A stretch of 11,040 bases of DNA from Gammaproteobacteria bacterium (GTDB lineage Bacteria; Pseudomonadota; Gammaproteobacteria; GRL18). The position numbers and the translations under genes are program-made. Numbering within the stretch: position 1 is the stretch's first letter; each line of letters opens with the position of its first letter. Of the stretch, positions 1 to 7,541 are shown one piece after another. The stretch lies in assembly GCA_024511395.1 (NCBI GenBank), contig JANELJ010000037.1, positions 1-11,040 of the forward strand. The letters run 5' to 3'. The notes under the pieces are model-generated. The model was not told the origin of the DNA. It saw nothing but the letters and a program-made list of their open reading frames with translations, and did not search any database.

Positions 1-1
1 T

Positions 2-367
2 CTGGATATTATTGTCGCTTATGAAAAGCGCTGGTCAATTGAGCCCTTGTTCAATCAGTTAAAAAATGCCTGGGGCATGAAACAGACATGGCAGAAAACC
101 CGGAAGGTGTTACATCGATGGGTATACATTATTGCTCTGGGGTATATTATACCTCAATTGCGGGCTATTAAATGTCCGGACCCGGTATTGCGCGTAATTG
201 ATAATACGCCCTGGCGAAAGAATACACCCATTACTGCCGGAAGAATACGAATGGGATTGATAAGGTATTTTTCGCAGGTTAGGGTCAGGGACTGGTGGGA
301 TGGTAAGTCCCAAAAATTCCAGCCGCCGGATACGGATATTTTAAGGCGATTTGAAGATTTGTTATAA
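2..367 (+). CDS. Transposase C-terminal fragment, IS4-type DDE (5' end outside window)
   Basis: The frame is open from base 2 to a TAA at 365-367, giving about 121 residues with no start of its own in view. Near the beginning it reads YEKRWSIEPLFNQLK, an exact fit to the Y-(2)-R-(3)-E-(6)-K signature of IS4-group DDE transposases, in which the E is the last acidic catalytic residue. The text that follows (NAWGMKQTWQKTRKVLHRW) is typical of the C-terminal part of such enzymes. The protein would cut and join transposon ends. The N-terminal part with the first two catalytic aspartates lies left of the window, so I cannot tell whether the element is intact. The exact IS family (IS4, IS701 or a relative) is uncertain, and I could not identify the right terminal repeat. 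Confidence 0.8.
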   Translation: MDIIVAYEKRWSIEPLFNQLKNAWGMKQTWQKTRKVLHRWVYIIALGYIIPQLRAIKCPDPVLRVIDNTPWRKNTPITAGRIRMGLIRYFSQVRVRDWWDGKSQKFQPPDTDILRRFEDLL

Positions 368-368
368 A

Positions 369-404
369 AACAATTTCAAAACAGCCGGTTATAAACAAAT
401 TGTT
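369..404. repeat. 8-bp inverted repeat after transposase gene
   Basis: AACAATTT (369-376) and AAATTGTT (397-404) are perfect inverted copies separated by 20 bases, starting two bases after the transposase stop codon. This could be a weak hairpin at the end of the transposase transcript or part of the insertion sequence end. There is no T-run after it, so a strong intrinsic terminator is unlikely. Confidence 0.25.
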
Positions 405-416
405 AAAGAACGTATG

Positions 417-450
417 AGCGAAACAGGACTCTCAAGGGTGAGCTGTCGCT
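417..450 (+). terminator. Bulged hairpin between transposase gene and sucC
   Basis: AGCG (417-420) pairs with CGCT (447-450), ACAG (423-426) with CTGT (443-446), and CTC (429-431) with GAG (440-442), with small bulges between the stems and an AAGG-centred loop. The sequence after it is only mildly T-rich. It may end transcription from the insertion sequence before sucC, or mark the transposon end. The function is inferred only from pairing. Confidence 0.22.
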
Positions 451-490
451 TTAAACTTTAGTTAAATCATAACAGAAAATAAAAATTTTT

Positions 491-519
491 TTGCCAATTG
501 CCCTCTATTTCGCCACAAT
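491..519 (+). promoter_or_regulatory. Candidate sigma-70 promoter for sucCD
   Basis: TTGCCA (491-496) lies 17 bases upstream of CACAAT (514-519), each a four-or-better match to the housekeeping hexamers. This predicts transcription starting near 526, about 30 bases before the sucC ATG. The surrounding AT-rich tract (476-492) could act as an UP element. It is the best pair seen in the gap, but the -10 match is mediocre. Confidence 0.3.
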
Positions 520-555
520 AGCAGGATATATTGCAATTTCAGTGAGAAAATAACT

Positions 556-1728
556 ATGAATTTACACGAATACCAGGCCAAGCAGGTGTTTGCCCAGTAC
601 GGTATCCCGGTACCGGCTAACCGGACCATTACCTCGGTCGACCAGATAGAACAGGCAGTAGCAGAATTAGGCGGCAATGAATGGATGGTCAAAGCCCAGG
701 TGCATGCTGGTGGACGCGGTAAAGCCGGCGGTGTTATTAAGGCCGGATCAATAGCTGAAATCCGCCAGTTTGCAGAAAAAATGCTGGGTACTCATCTGGT
801 GACTTTTCAGACTGATGCCAAAGGCCAGCCGATTAATACCTTATTAATTGAAGTGCCCAGCAGTATCAGCCGGGAACTGTATATGGGTGTGTTGGTGGAC
901 CGTTCAGCGAAACAGGTAACCATTATGGCATCGGCTGCCGGAGGCATGAATATTGAAGAAGTAGCGGCTACCGAACCGGAAAAAATTATCACCCTGCCCA
1001 TTGATCCGGTAACCGGGCTTATGCCCAACCAGGTCAGAGAAGCCGGGTTTGGTATGGGGCTGACACCGGCACAGCAAAAAGGTCTGATGAAGGTCATGCA
1101 GGGTGTTTATAAAATATTTATGGAAAAAGACGCTTCCCAGGTAGAAATCAATCCCCTGGTAGTCACTGAAGAGGATGAAATTATTGCCTTGGATGCCAAA
1201 ATTTCTCTGGATGACAATATCGTTTATCGCCATAAAGACATGCAGGCACTGCGTGATCCCTCCCAGGAAGATGAAAAAGAAAACCGTGCCAAGGAATTTG
1301 AGCTTAATTATGTGCCTCTGGAAGGCAATATAGGCTGTATGGTGAACGGCGCCGGTCTGGCCATGGCAACTATGGATATTATTAAAAACCATGGCGGAGA
1401 ACCGGCCAACTTTCTGGATGTGGGCGGCGGTGTGACCAAAGAGCGGGTAGCTGAAGCCCTGAAACTGATTTTATCTGATACCAATGTTAAGGCCATATTG
1501 ATTAATATTTTTGGCGGTATTGTACGTTGTGATCTGATTGCCGAAGGCATTATTGCTGCGGCCAAAGAGGTGGCATTGACCGTACCGGTAGTGGTGCGTC
1601 TGGAAGGCACCAATGTGGAACTGGGGCGTAAATTACTGGAGCAAAGCGGTCTGGATATTATTTCCCCGGGCGATTTTACTGAGGCCGCCCAGACCGTGGT
1701 TAATGTAGCCAAAGGAGGCAATGCCTGA
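556..1728 (+). CDS. sucC: Succinyl-CoA synthetase (ADP-forming) beta subunit
   Basis: This subunit forms a heteromer with SucD in the cytoplasm and interconverts succinyl-CoA and succinate with ATP formation in the TCA cycle. The 390 residues are close to the 388 of E. coli SucC. The N-terminal ATP-grasp part begins [10 protein letters not shown] and has the nucleotide-binding segment [15 protein letters not shown] (about 46-60). The metal-binding part includes VEINPLVV and ALDAK, and the C-terminal CoA-ligase-type domain has [18 protein letters not shown] and [13 protein letters not shown]. The ATG at 556 gives the canonical N-terminus, with a modest GTGAG site at 542-546. The stop overlaps the sucD start by one base. 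No sucAB genes are visible upstream; a transposase end lies there instead. The related malate-CoA ligase subunit MtkA is a less likely alternative that needs alignment to exclude. Confidence 0.95.
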   Translation: MNLHEYQAKQVFAQYGIPVPANRTITSVDQIEQAVAELGGNEWMVKAQVHAGGRGKAGGVIKAGSIAEIRQFAEKMLGTHLVTFQTDAKGQPINTLLIEVPSSISRELYMGVLVDRSAKQVTIMASAAGGMNIEEVAATEPEKIITLPIDPVTGLMPNQVREAGFGMGLTPAQQKGLMKVMQGVYKIFMEKDASQVEINPLVVTEEDEIIALDAKISLDDNIVYRHKDMQALRDPSQEDEKENRAKEFELNYVPLEGNIGCMVNGAGLAMATMDIIKNHGGEPANFLDVGGGVTKERVAEALKLILSDTNVKAILINIFGGIVRCDLIAEGIIAAAKEVALTVPVVVRLEGTNVELGRKLLEQSGLDIISPGDFTEAAQTVVNVAKGGNA

Positions 1729-2597
1729 TGTCAGTTTTAATTAATAAGCAAACTCGGGTGATATGTCAGGGCTTTACTGGCCAGCAGGGGACTTTCCACT
1801 CAGAACAGGCTATTGCCTACGGCACTAATCTGGTCGGCGGTGTGACACCGGGCAAAGGCGGCCAGACTCATCTGGATCGACCAGTGTTTAATACTGTTAA
1901 AGACGCTGTCAGAGAAACCGGGGCCAATGCGACCATGATTTATGTGCCTGCTGCATTTGCGGCCGATGCCATTCTGGAAGCAGCCTGGGCTGGAATAAAA
2001 GTCATTGCCTGCATAACCGAAGGCATCCCGGTTCTGGATATGTTAAAGGTAAAAGCCAGTCTGCCGGACGATGTTTATTTAATTGGCCCCAACTGTCCTG
2101 GGCTGATAACGCCTGGTGAGTGTAAAATCGGCATTATGCCGGGTTCGATTCACCAGCTGGGCAAAATAGGTATTGTGTCCCGTTCCGGTACACTGACCTA
2201 TGAAGCCGTCCATCAGACCACAATTACGGGGCTGGGACAAAGTACCTGTATTGGAATTGGCGGTGATCCCATTCAGGGCATGAACTTTATTGACTGTCTG
2301 ACCCTGTTTGAACAGGATCCGCAGACCGAAGGTATTATTATGGTAGGGGAAATCGGCGGTACCGCAGAAGAAGAAGCCGCTCAGTTCATAAAAGAGCAAG
2401 TCAGCAAGCCGGTAGTTGCCTATATTGCCGGAGTCACTGCACCCAAAGGCAAGCGTATGGGCCATGCCGGTGCCATTATTGCCGGAGGTAAGGGGACTGC
2501 AGAGGAAAAATTTGCAGCCCTTGAAGTGGCCGGTGTAACCATAACACGCTCACCGGCAGATATGGGAAAAGCTATGCTGGGGATAATAAAAACCTGA
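1728..2597 (+). CDS. sucD: Succinyl-CoA synthetase alpha subunit
   Basis: This is the partner of SucC. It binds CoA and carries the histidine that is phosphorylated during the reaction. The 289 residues match E. coli SucD in length. The N-terminal CoA-binding Rossmann part has [19 protein letters not shown] and [14 protein letters not shown]. The ligase half carries the active-site segment [17 protein letters not shown], whose histidine is residue 246, the same number as the E. coli phosphohistidine. The gene starts in a TGATG junction with the sucC stop, and a strong AAAGGAGG site at 1711-1718 inside the end of sucC drives its translation, so the subunits are co-transcribed and probably made in balance. 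The protein ends normally at GMLGIIKT. Confidence 0.95.
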   Translation: MSVLINKQTRVICQGFTGQQGTFHSEQAIAYGTNLVGGVTPGKGGQTHLDRPVFNTVKDAVRETGANATMIYVPAAFAADAILEAAWAGIKVIACITEGIPVLDMLKVKASLPDDVYLIGPNCPGLITPGECKIGIMPGSIHQLGKIGIVSRSGTLTYEAVHQTTITGLGQSTCIGIGGDPIQGMNFIDCLTLFEQDPQTEGIIMVGEIGGTAEEEAAQFIKEQVSKPVVAYIAGVTAPKGKRMGHAGAIIAGGKGTAEEKFAALEVAGVTITRSPADMGKAMLGIIKT

Positions 2598-2651
2598 TTT
2601 CCTGTTATGGTAATAATCTGGGATTTAGTGCAAATACTTTCACCTGGGAAC

Positions 2652-2668
2652 GCGGGCAATATACCCGC
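2652..2668. terminator. Small GC hairpin between converging sucD and nadE
   Basis: GCGGG (2652-2656) and CCCGC (2664-2668) flank a 7-base AT-rich loop in the 97-base gap between the sucD and nadE stop codons. It could slow polymerase from either side, but neither flank has a clear T-run, so the call is tentative. I see nothing else in this gap. Confidence 0.22.
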
Positions 2669-2694
2669 ACTCTCAGAAATGTTATTCAAGGTAC

Positions 2695-3528
2695 TCAGTC
2701 ATAAACCGTCGGTATCGGCTGCCGCTTATGCTGAGTATTAATATAAATCTGGATGATCTTCTCTTCACTTTCCTTATCAATTGCTTTGCCTTCCAGAAAA
2801 TCATCAATTAAATCATAACTGATCCCCAGGGCTTCTTCATCGGCTTTGGAAGGTGAGTGGCATTCCAGATCAGCTGTTGGTGTTTTTTCAATAATACTAT
2901 GCGGTGCTCCGAGAGCTTTTGCCACCTGGCGGATCTGGCGTTTATTTAGACCAAACAGGGGTGCCAGATCACAGGCACCGTCTCCGTACTTGGTATAAAA
3001 ACCGGTCACATTTTCAGCTGAATGGTCGGTACCCAGTACCAGGCCGGTTAAAATACCGGCAATTTCAAACTGTATAGTCATACGGGTACGGGCTTTGACA
3101 TTACCCTTGGCAAAATCAATGGCGTATTTAGAATGGTTCAGCAGGCTGGCTGATTCCAGTGCATGCAGGGTTTCATTGTGAATGGCATCTGCACCGGGCT
3201 TTACATTGACCATCAGGTTTTTATCCGGCTGAATAAAGTTTAGTGAAACCTGGGCATCCTCCTCATCAGCCTGTACGCCATAAGGTAGGCGTATGGCTAC
3301 AAACTGATAGTCATTATCCTGCTGCTCTGTTCTAAGCTGCTCAACTGCTAGTTGTGCCAGGCGCCCACAGGTAGCCGAATCAATCCCACCGCTGATCCCC
3401 AGAACCAGCGTTTTCAGCCCTGAGGCCAGTAAATGGCTTTTAATAAAATTCAGCCGCTGCTCGATTTCGAACTGCGGATCAATTTCGGGCAGTACTCTCA
3501 TTTCAGCAATAATGGTTTCTCTATCCAT
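2695..3528 (-). CDS. nadE: NH3-dependent NAD+ synthetase
   Basis: The enzyme amidates deamido-NAD+ with ATP and ammonia in the last step of NAD+ biosynthesis. The 277 residues align throughout with E. coli NadE (275). [15 protein letters not shown] contains the SGGxDS pyrophosphatase loop at about 46-51. [48 protein letters not shown] and the C-terminal [13 protein letters not shown] are all family blocks. There is no N-terminal nitrilase-like glutaminase domain, so it should use free ammonia. The C-terminus stops about half a dozen residues earlier than in E. coli, without the DFWKK-type tail. The start at 3528 has no strong Shine-Dalgarno. Divergence from glnB places an ammonia-using enzyme beside the nitrogen-status sensor, which may be coincidence. 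Confidence 0.95.
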   Translation of the reverse strand: MDRETIIAEMRVLPEIDPQFEIEQRLNFIKSHLLASGLKTLVLGISGGIDSATCGRLAQLAVEQLRTEQQDNDYQFVAIRLPYGVQADEEDAQVSLNFIQPDKNLMVNVKPGADAIHNETLHALESASLLNHSKYAIDFAKGNVKARTRMTIQFEIAGILTGLVLGTDHSAENVTGFYTKYGDGACDLAPLFGLNKRQIRQVAKALGAPHSIIEKTPTADLECHSPSKADEEALGISYDLIDDFLEGKAIDKESEEKIIQIYINTQHKRQPIPTVYD

Positions 3529-3573
3529 AGTTAGGACTCGCTTGTCGATTCAACTGATTTATTCAGGTTAAAT

Positions 3574-3602
3574 ATTTTAGCATTTATAAAAGTATTTGTC
3601 TG
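3574..3602 (-). promoter_or_regulatory. Candidate nadE promoter
   Basis: On the minus strand CAGACA (3597-3602) is followed after 17 bases by TAAAAT (3574-3579), with a TG one base before the -10, giving an extended -10. Transcription would begin near 3567, leaving a leader of about 40 bases before the nadE ATG. Confidence 0.4.
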
Positions 3603-3617
3603 AAAGAACCGTTTTGA

Positions 3618-4033
<416 letters not shown>

Positions 4034-4040
4034 AAAAGAT

Positions 4041-4049
4041 AGCGTTCAG
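4041..4049 (-). repeat. Single inverted copy of the heptamer repeat after glnB
   Basis: AGCGTTCAG, eight bases after the glnB stop, is the exact reverse complement of CTGAACGCT in the 4142-4260 array. AGAGCCAGAGCAGCAGG follows, resembling the AAGAGCAG that borders the array on its other side. It may be the decayed outer arm of an older inverted repeat. In RNA it could pair with any array copy. Confidence 0.55.
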
Positions 4050-4141
4050 AAAGAGCCAGAGCAGCAGGATTTATCTTAAAGTAAATACAATATATTTGAA
4101 TGTTTTGCTTGACTGAAGAAAAAGAGAATTTAAAATTTTTC

Positions 4142-4263
4142 CTGAACGCTGAACGCTGAACGCTGAACGCTGAACGCTGAACGCTGAACGCTGAACGCTG
4201 AACGCTGAACGCTGAACGCTGAACGCTGAACGCTGAACGCTGAACGCTGAACGCTGAACGCTG
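4142..4263. repeat. Tandem heptamer array, 17 perfect copies of CTGAACG
   Basis: From 4142 to 4260 the 7-base unit CTGAACG repeats 17 times without a single mismatch, followed by a partial unit CTG and then CTCTT. It fills half of the 235-base gap between the converging glnB and bamD stop codons. Perfect identity points to recent expansion, by slipped replication or recombination. The period is not a multiple of three, so every minus-strand frame reads the same open RSAFSVQ cycle and every plus-strand frame meets TGA; the long minus-strand reading frame here is therefore a by-product. On the bamD side the array is joined to AAGAGCAG, the same sequence that begins the hairpin after clpB. The rest of the gap (4050-4141) is AT-rich and I see no gene in it. 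Confidence 0.97.
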
Positions 4264-4268
4264 CTCTT

Positions 4269-5111
4269 CTACGTATTCGGCTTCATCCACTCCGGAATCC
4301 AGGGAATGACCGGCTCATCCACATAAAACACCTCTTTGTGGAATTTAGCTGCATTTTGATCATATACTCGCTGGGCATCCTGTGCCAAGCGGGGCTGGTT
4401 CAGTTTTTTATAGCCTTCTACCATTAATAATAGTGCTTCACTAACCGCCGGTGTCTGCTGGTAATGTTCCACTACATAAGATGCACGGTCAACGGCGGCA
4501 ATATAAGCATGTCTTCTCATATAGTATTTAGCGACATGCAGTTCGTGCTTGGCGACCTTGTTGCGCAGATAACGCATTCTTAAAACAGCATCTTTTGCGT
4601 ATTTGCTGTTGGGAAACTTTCTTACCAGTTCGCTGAAATAATTAAAGGATTCCAGTGATGAATTGGGATCTCGCTTGGATTCATCCTGTGGAAAAATAAA
4701 TTCAAATATACTTTTCCGGGCCGGGAAAGTTACCAGTCCCCTTAGATAATAGGCATAATCTACATTGGCATGACGGGGGTGCAGTTTGATAAAGCGGTCT
4801 GCTGCTGCAATGGCGGATTCCGGTTCTTCAAATTTATAGTAAGCATAGGCTGTTTCCAGCTGTGCCTGCTGTGCATAAGCGCCATGCGGATAACGGGCTT
4901 CCAGTTTTTCATACAGATCAATTGCAGACTGGTATTCACCATCAGCTAGGTTGGCTTTCGCTTCCGCATACAGTTTACTGGCAGACCAGCTTTTGGTTTC
5001 GTCAATTTCTTCGGGCAGCCAGGATTCTATAATAGAGCAGCCGGAAGAAAAAATACTAATAAAAGTAAGCAGGATCAGCAGGTATAAGCGGTTTGAATGA
5101 GCAGCAGGCAT
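4269..5111 (-). CDS. bamD: Outer-membrane assembly lipoprotein BamD (ComL)
   Basis: BamD is the essential lipoprotein of the BAM complex, which folds beta-barrel proteins into the outer membrane with BamA. The 280-residue product has a lipoprotein signal: a short N-region, the hydrophobic stretch LYLLILLTFISIF, then SSGC with the lipidated cysteine at 25. The mature part is rich in TPR-type helices: SASKLYAEAKANLADGEYQSAIDLYEKLEARYPHG (about 42-76), YAYYKFEEPESAIAAADRFIKLHP, YAYYLRGL, FPNSKYAKDAVLRM and YYMRRHAYIAAVDRASYVVEHY. This order and the invariant-looking YAYYLRGL match the ComL/YfiO family; it is somewhat longer than E. coli BamD (245). The ATG at 5111 has no clear Shine-Dalgarno. 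The TAG stop directly abuts the repeat AAGAGCAG and the heptamer array, which would form its 3' untranslated region. Divergence from rluD is conserved in Gammaproteobacteria. Confidence 0.93.
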   Translation of the reverse strand: MPAAHSNRLYLLILLTFISIFSSGCSIIESWLPEEIDETKSWSASKLYAEAKANLADGEYQSAIDLYEKLEARYPHGAYAQQAQLETAYAYYKFEEPESAIAAADRFIKLHPRHANVDYAYYLRGLVTFPARKSIFEFIFPQDESKRDPNSSLESFNYFSELVRKFPNSKYAKDAVLRMRYLRNKVAKHELHVAKYYMRRHAYIAAVDRASYVVEHYQQTPAVSEALLLMVEGYKKLNQPRLAQDAQRVYDQNAAKFHKEVFYVDEPVIPWIPEWMKPNT

Positions 5112-5122
5112 AAGGTAATTTG

Positions 5123-5151
5123 GTTATTAATTAAAAGGGTATAAAATTCAA
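5123..5151 (-). promoter_or_regulatory. Weak candidate bamD promoter
   Basis: On the minus strand TTGAAT (5146-5151) and AATAAC (5123-5128) are spaced by 17 bases, each a 4 of 6 match. The predicted transcription start is only about five bases before the bamD ATG, so either the leader is very short or the true promoter is elsewhere in this AT-rich divergent gap. Confidence 0.22.
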
Positions 5152-5213
5152 AACGTTTAAAACTGTTCCGGATATTTATTATTTTAAGAGCGCCTAGTAT
5201 ATGAGAAATACGT

Positions 5214-5219
5214 TATACT
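5214..5219 (+). promoter_or_regulatory. Candidate -10 element of rluD
   Basis: TATACT is a 5 of 6 match to the -10 consensus, and its expected start point falls at or next to the rluD ATG (5226). No convincing -35 is seen 16-18 bases upstream. There is also no Shine-Dalgarno before the ATG, so a leaderless transcript is possible. Confidence 0.3.
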
Positions 5220-5225
5220 TGCAAA

Positions 5226-6197
5226 ATGAATTCGATACTAACCGAGCAACGCCAATATACTGTGTCTGCTGATGCCTATGGTCAGCGTCTGGATCAGGTG
5301 CTGGTGGATTTATTACCGGAATTTTCCCGTTCTCGGCTGCAGCAATGGGTTAAAAAGGGCAAGGTTTTACTGGATGGTCAGGCGGTTAAGCCAAAGACCA
5401 AAGTAACCGGTGGTGAAACCATTGATGTTACTATAGAACAGGAACAGCAGGGGGAATGGGAAGCGGAAGATATTCCCCTGAATATTGTTTATGAAGATGA
5501 TGAGCTGCTGGTGATCAATAAGCATGTTGGTCTGGTGGTACACCCGGCTATTGGTAACCGCACAGGTACCCTGCTTAATGGTTTGCTGTATCACTGTCCT
5601 GAACTGATTAATGTACCCCGTGCCGGTATTGTCCACCGAATTGACAAGGAAACCTCCGGCCTGCTGGTGGTGGCTAAAACTCTAACCGCCCAGACCCAAC
5701 TGGTCGAACAGTTACAGAGACGTGCGTTTGACCGGGAATATGAAGCCATTGTAAATGCTGAAATGACTGGCGGTGGAACCATTGACCAGCCCATTGGCCG
5801 TCATCCGACTCAGCGGGTGAAAATGGCCGTTATGAAAAACCCCGCTGCCGGAAAAGAAGCCATTACTCATTACCGAATTAAAGAGCGGTTTCGTCAATAT
5901 ACGGCAGTCTCTGTTAAACTGGAAACCGGCCGGACGCATCAGATCCGTGTTCATATGGCCTGGATCCGTTACCCCCTAGTCGGCGACCCCGTATATGCCG
6001 GACGTCTACGTTTACCTCCGGACTGCAGTGAGGATTTAAAAACCTTTCTGCTTAATTTTCAACGCCAGGCATTACACGCCCGCAAACTGGGTCTTGAGCA
6101 TCCTCAAACCGGGCAATGGCTGGAATGGGAAGCCGAACTACCGGAGGATATGATGCAGTTAAAGACTCTGTTAAGAGAATATACGGAACAGGCATGA
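5226..6197 (+). CDS. rluD: 23S rRNA pseudouridine synthase RluD
   Basis: RluD converts uridines of helix 69 of 23S rRNA (1911, 1915 and 1917 in E. coli numbering) to pseudouridine, which matters for late large-subunit assembly. The 323-residue product has an N-terminal S4 RNA-binding domain (about 19-75, RLDQVLVDLLPEFSRSRLQQWVKKGKVLLDG) and a RluA-type catalytic domain. The catalytic aspartate is D140 in GIVHRIDKETSGLLVVAKT; LETGRTHQIRVHM and YPLVGDPVYAGR are further family blocks. The usual INKPAG before VVHP is INKHVG here, a small oddity next to the active-site fold. The chosen ATG aligns with known N-termini. Its last four bases overlap pgeF (ATGA), so the two are probably translationally coupled. 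Confidence 0.93.
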   Translation: MNSILTEQRQYTVSADAYGQRLDQVLVDLLPEFSRSRLQQWVKKGKVLLDGQAVKPKTKVTGGETIDVTIEQEQQGEWEAEDIPLNIVYEDDELLVINKHVGLVVHPAIGNRTGTLLNGLLYHCPELINVPRAGIVHRIDKETSGLLVVAKTLTAQTQLVEQLQRRAFDREYEAIVNAEMTGGGTIDQPIGRHPTQRVKMAVMKNPAAGKEAITHYRIKERFRQYTAVSVKLETGRTHQIRVHMAWIRYPLVGDPVYAGRLRLPPDCSEDLKTFLLNFQRQALHARKLGLEHPQTGQWLEWEAELPEDMMQLKTLLREYTEQA

Positions 6198-6982
6198 TCC
6201 CTCTCTCCCAAACTATTATTCAGGCTGACTGGGATGCCCCTAATAATATCAGAACATTGATAACCACCCGTATAGGCGGTTACAGTCTTCCTCCTTATAA
6301 AAGCTTTAACCTAGCTATGCATGTAGGTGATGACCCACAAACTGTTGAGCAAAACCGTAAAAGACTGAAAGAACTGCTGCCTTCTGAGCCGGTATGGCTA
6401 AACCAGATCCACAGCCGCCGGATTATTGATGCCGCTGATACTGTATTGCAAGCGGATGCAGACGGCAGTATAACAGCACAGAAAAATATTGTATCAGTGG
6501 TCATGACGGCGGATTGTCTGCCTGCTCTGATCTGTAACCGGCAGGGCAGTGCAGTAGCAGCTGTTCATGCTGGCTGGCGGGGGCTTCTGGCAGGAATTCT
6601 GGAGCAGGGGGTTGAACAATTACTTACAATATCCACCTGCCAGAAAGAAGAAGTACTGGTCTGGCTGGGGCCAGCCATTGGGCCGAATCATTTTGAAGTA
6701 GGAGAGGATGTTCGGCAGGCATTTCTGGCTCGGGCACGGAACAAGGGAAGGTATCATTACGAATTGATTGACCAGTGTTTTTCAGAGCATACCAAAACCT
6801 CTGATGGGCAAAATAAATGTTTAGCTGATATATATCAATTAGCCAGAGTACGATTATCAGCAATAGGCGTTGATAATGTCTCCGGCGGCCACTATTGTAC
6901 CTATAGCGAGGCAGATAAATTTTATTCTTACCGGCGTGATAGGGTGACTGGACGTATAGCCAGTATGATATGGATAGAATAA
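6194..6982 (+). CDS. pgeF: Peptidoglycan editing factor PgeF (YfiH/LACC1 family)
   Basis: PgeF prevents misincorporation of amino acids other than L-alanine at the first position of the peptidoglycan stem peptide; related enzymes act on nucleosides or phenols. The ATG at 6194 gives 262 residues and overlaps the rluD stop as ATGA. A longer frame from 6116 would read 26 extra residues out of the rluD coding sequence and is rejected. The proposed metal-binding histidine-cysteine-histidine set is present: H73 in WLNQIHS, C108 in MTADCLPALI and H125 in AAVHAGWRG. GPAIGPNHFEVGEDV and the C-terminal GGHYCTYSEADKFYSYRRDRVTGR complete the family pattern. Coupling to rluD is conserved in E. coli and relatives. 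Confidence 0.9.
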   Translation: MIPLSQTIIQADWDAPNNIRTLITTRIGGYSLPPYKSFNLAMHVGDDPQTVEQNRKRLKELLPSEPVWLNQIHSRRIIDAADTVLQADADGSITAQKNIVSVVMTADCLPALICNRQGSAVAAVHAGWRGLLAGILEQGVEQLLTISTCQKEEVLVWLGPAIGPNHFEVGEDVRQAFLARARNKGRYHYELIDQCFSEHTKTSDGQNKCLADIYQLARVRLSAIGVDNVSGGHYCTYSEADKFYSYRRDRVTGRIASMIWIE

Positions 6983-7016
6983 GCAGGAAATGATTAAATA
7001 ACAAAGAGAACAATAA

Positions 7017-7538
7017 ATGAACAATTGGAAAATGTTAACCTTGGTGGGGCAGGATCAGCCGGGTATTGTGGCCAGAATTACCACTGCATTGTATGAAGCT
7101 GGTGCCCAGTTAGGAGAAGCATCCATGATGCGTCTGGGAGGCAATTTTACCATAATGCTAATGGTAAAAAGTGAGCAGTCTATTGAGGAGTTGACTCAGT
7201 GTCTAACACCTGTGGTGCAGGATATGAATCTGACTATTTCATTTCAGAGCATAGAAGCCAGCCTGCATCAGCATGAAATCCCTGATTCCATTATTACCGT
7301 GTACGGGGCTGATCGTTCCGGTATTGTAGCCAAAACCACCACTGCCTTGCTGGAAGCTGGTTACAACATTACCGATCTGGATTCTGATGTGGCCGGCAGC
7401 GAGGCTGAACCGATTTATATTATACAGATAGAAGGCATTGCTACCCAGGGTATGGCCGCAGTAGAAAAAGCAGTGGAACAGATTAAGGCAGATGGAGTAA
7501 ATGTTGATCTGGCACCACTTGATGTCATGATAGGTTAA
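7017..7538 (+). CDS. Double-ACT-domain protein, GcvR-like
   Basis: The 173 residues form two ACT domains and nothing else: about 5-80, with GQDQPGIVARITTALYEAGAQL, and about 92-172, with GADRSGIVAKTTTALLEAGYNI. The paired G-x-D-x-x-GIVA turns are typical of small-molecule-binding ACT domains. This architecture is that of GcvR, which in E. coli binds glycine and holds the activator GcvA inactive to repress the glycine cleavage genes. No gcv genes are visible, so the ligand and target here are unknown. It starts 34 bases after pgeF with an AAAGAGAA site (about 7001-7008), and its stop is three bases before def, suggesting co-transcription. No helix-turn-helix is present, so it would act through a partner. 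I am confident of the fold and less so of the GcvR role. Confidence 0.8.
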   Translation: MNNWKMLTLVGQDQPGIVARITTALYEAGAQLGEASMMRLGGNFTIMLMVKSEQSIEELTQCLTPVVQDMNLTISFQSIEASLHQHEIPDSIITVYGADRSGIVAKTTTALLEAGYNITDLDSDVAGSEAEPIYIIQIEGIATQGMAAVEKAVEQIKADGVNVDLAPLDVMIG

Positions 7539-7541
7539 ATC

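Noticed and set aside
904..1392. A 162-residue minus-strand frame inside sucC
   Set aside because: It lies opposite the fully conserved sucC coding sequence, and its composition shows no recognisable protein pattern.
4142..4260. CRISPR-like or origin iteron array
   Set aside because: Units are 7 bases and directly joined, with no spacers, and there is no cas or replication initiator gene nearby.
6116..6193. N-terminal extension of PgeF
   Set aside because: The extra 26 residues are read from rluD in another frame. The ATGA overlap at 6194 gives the normal family start.
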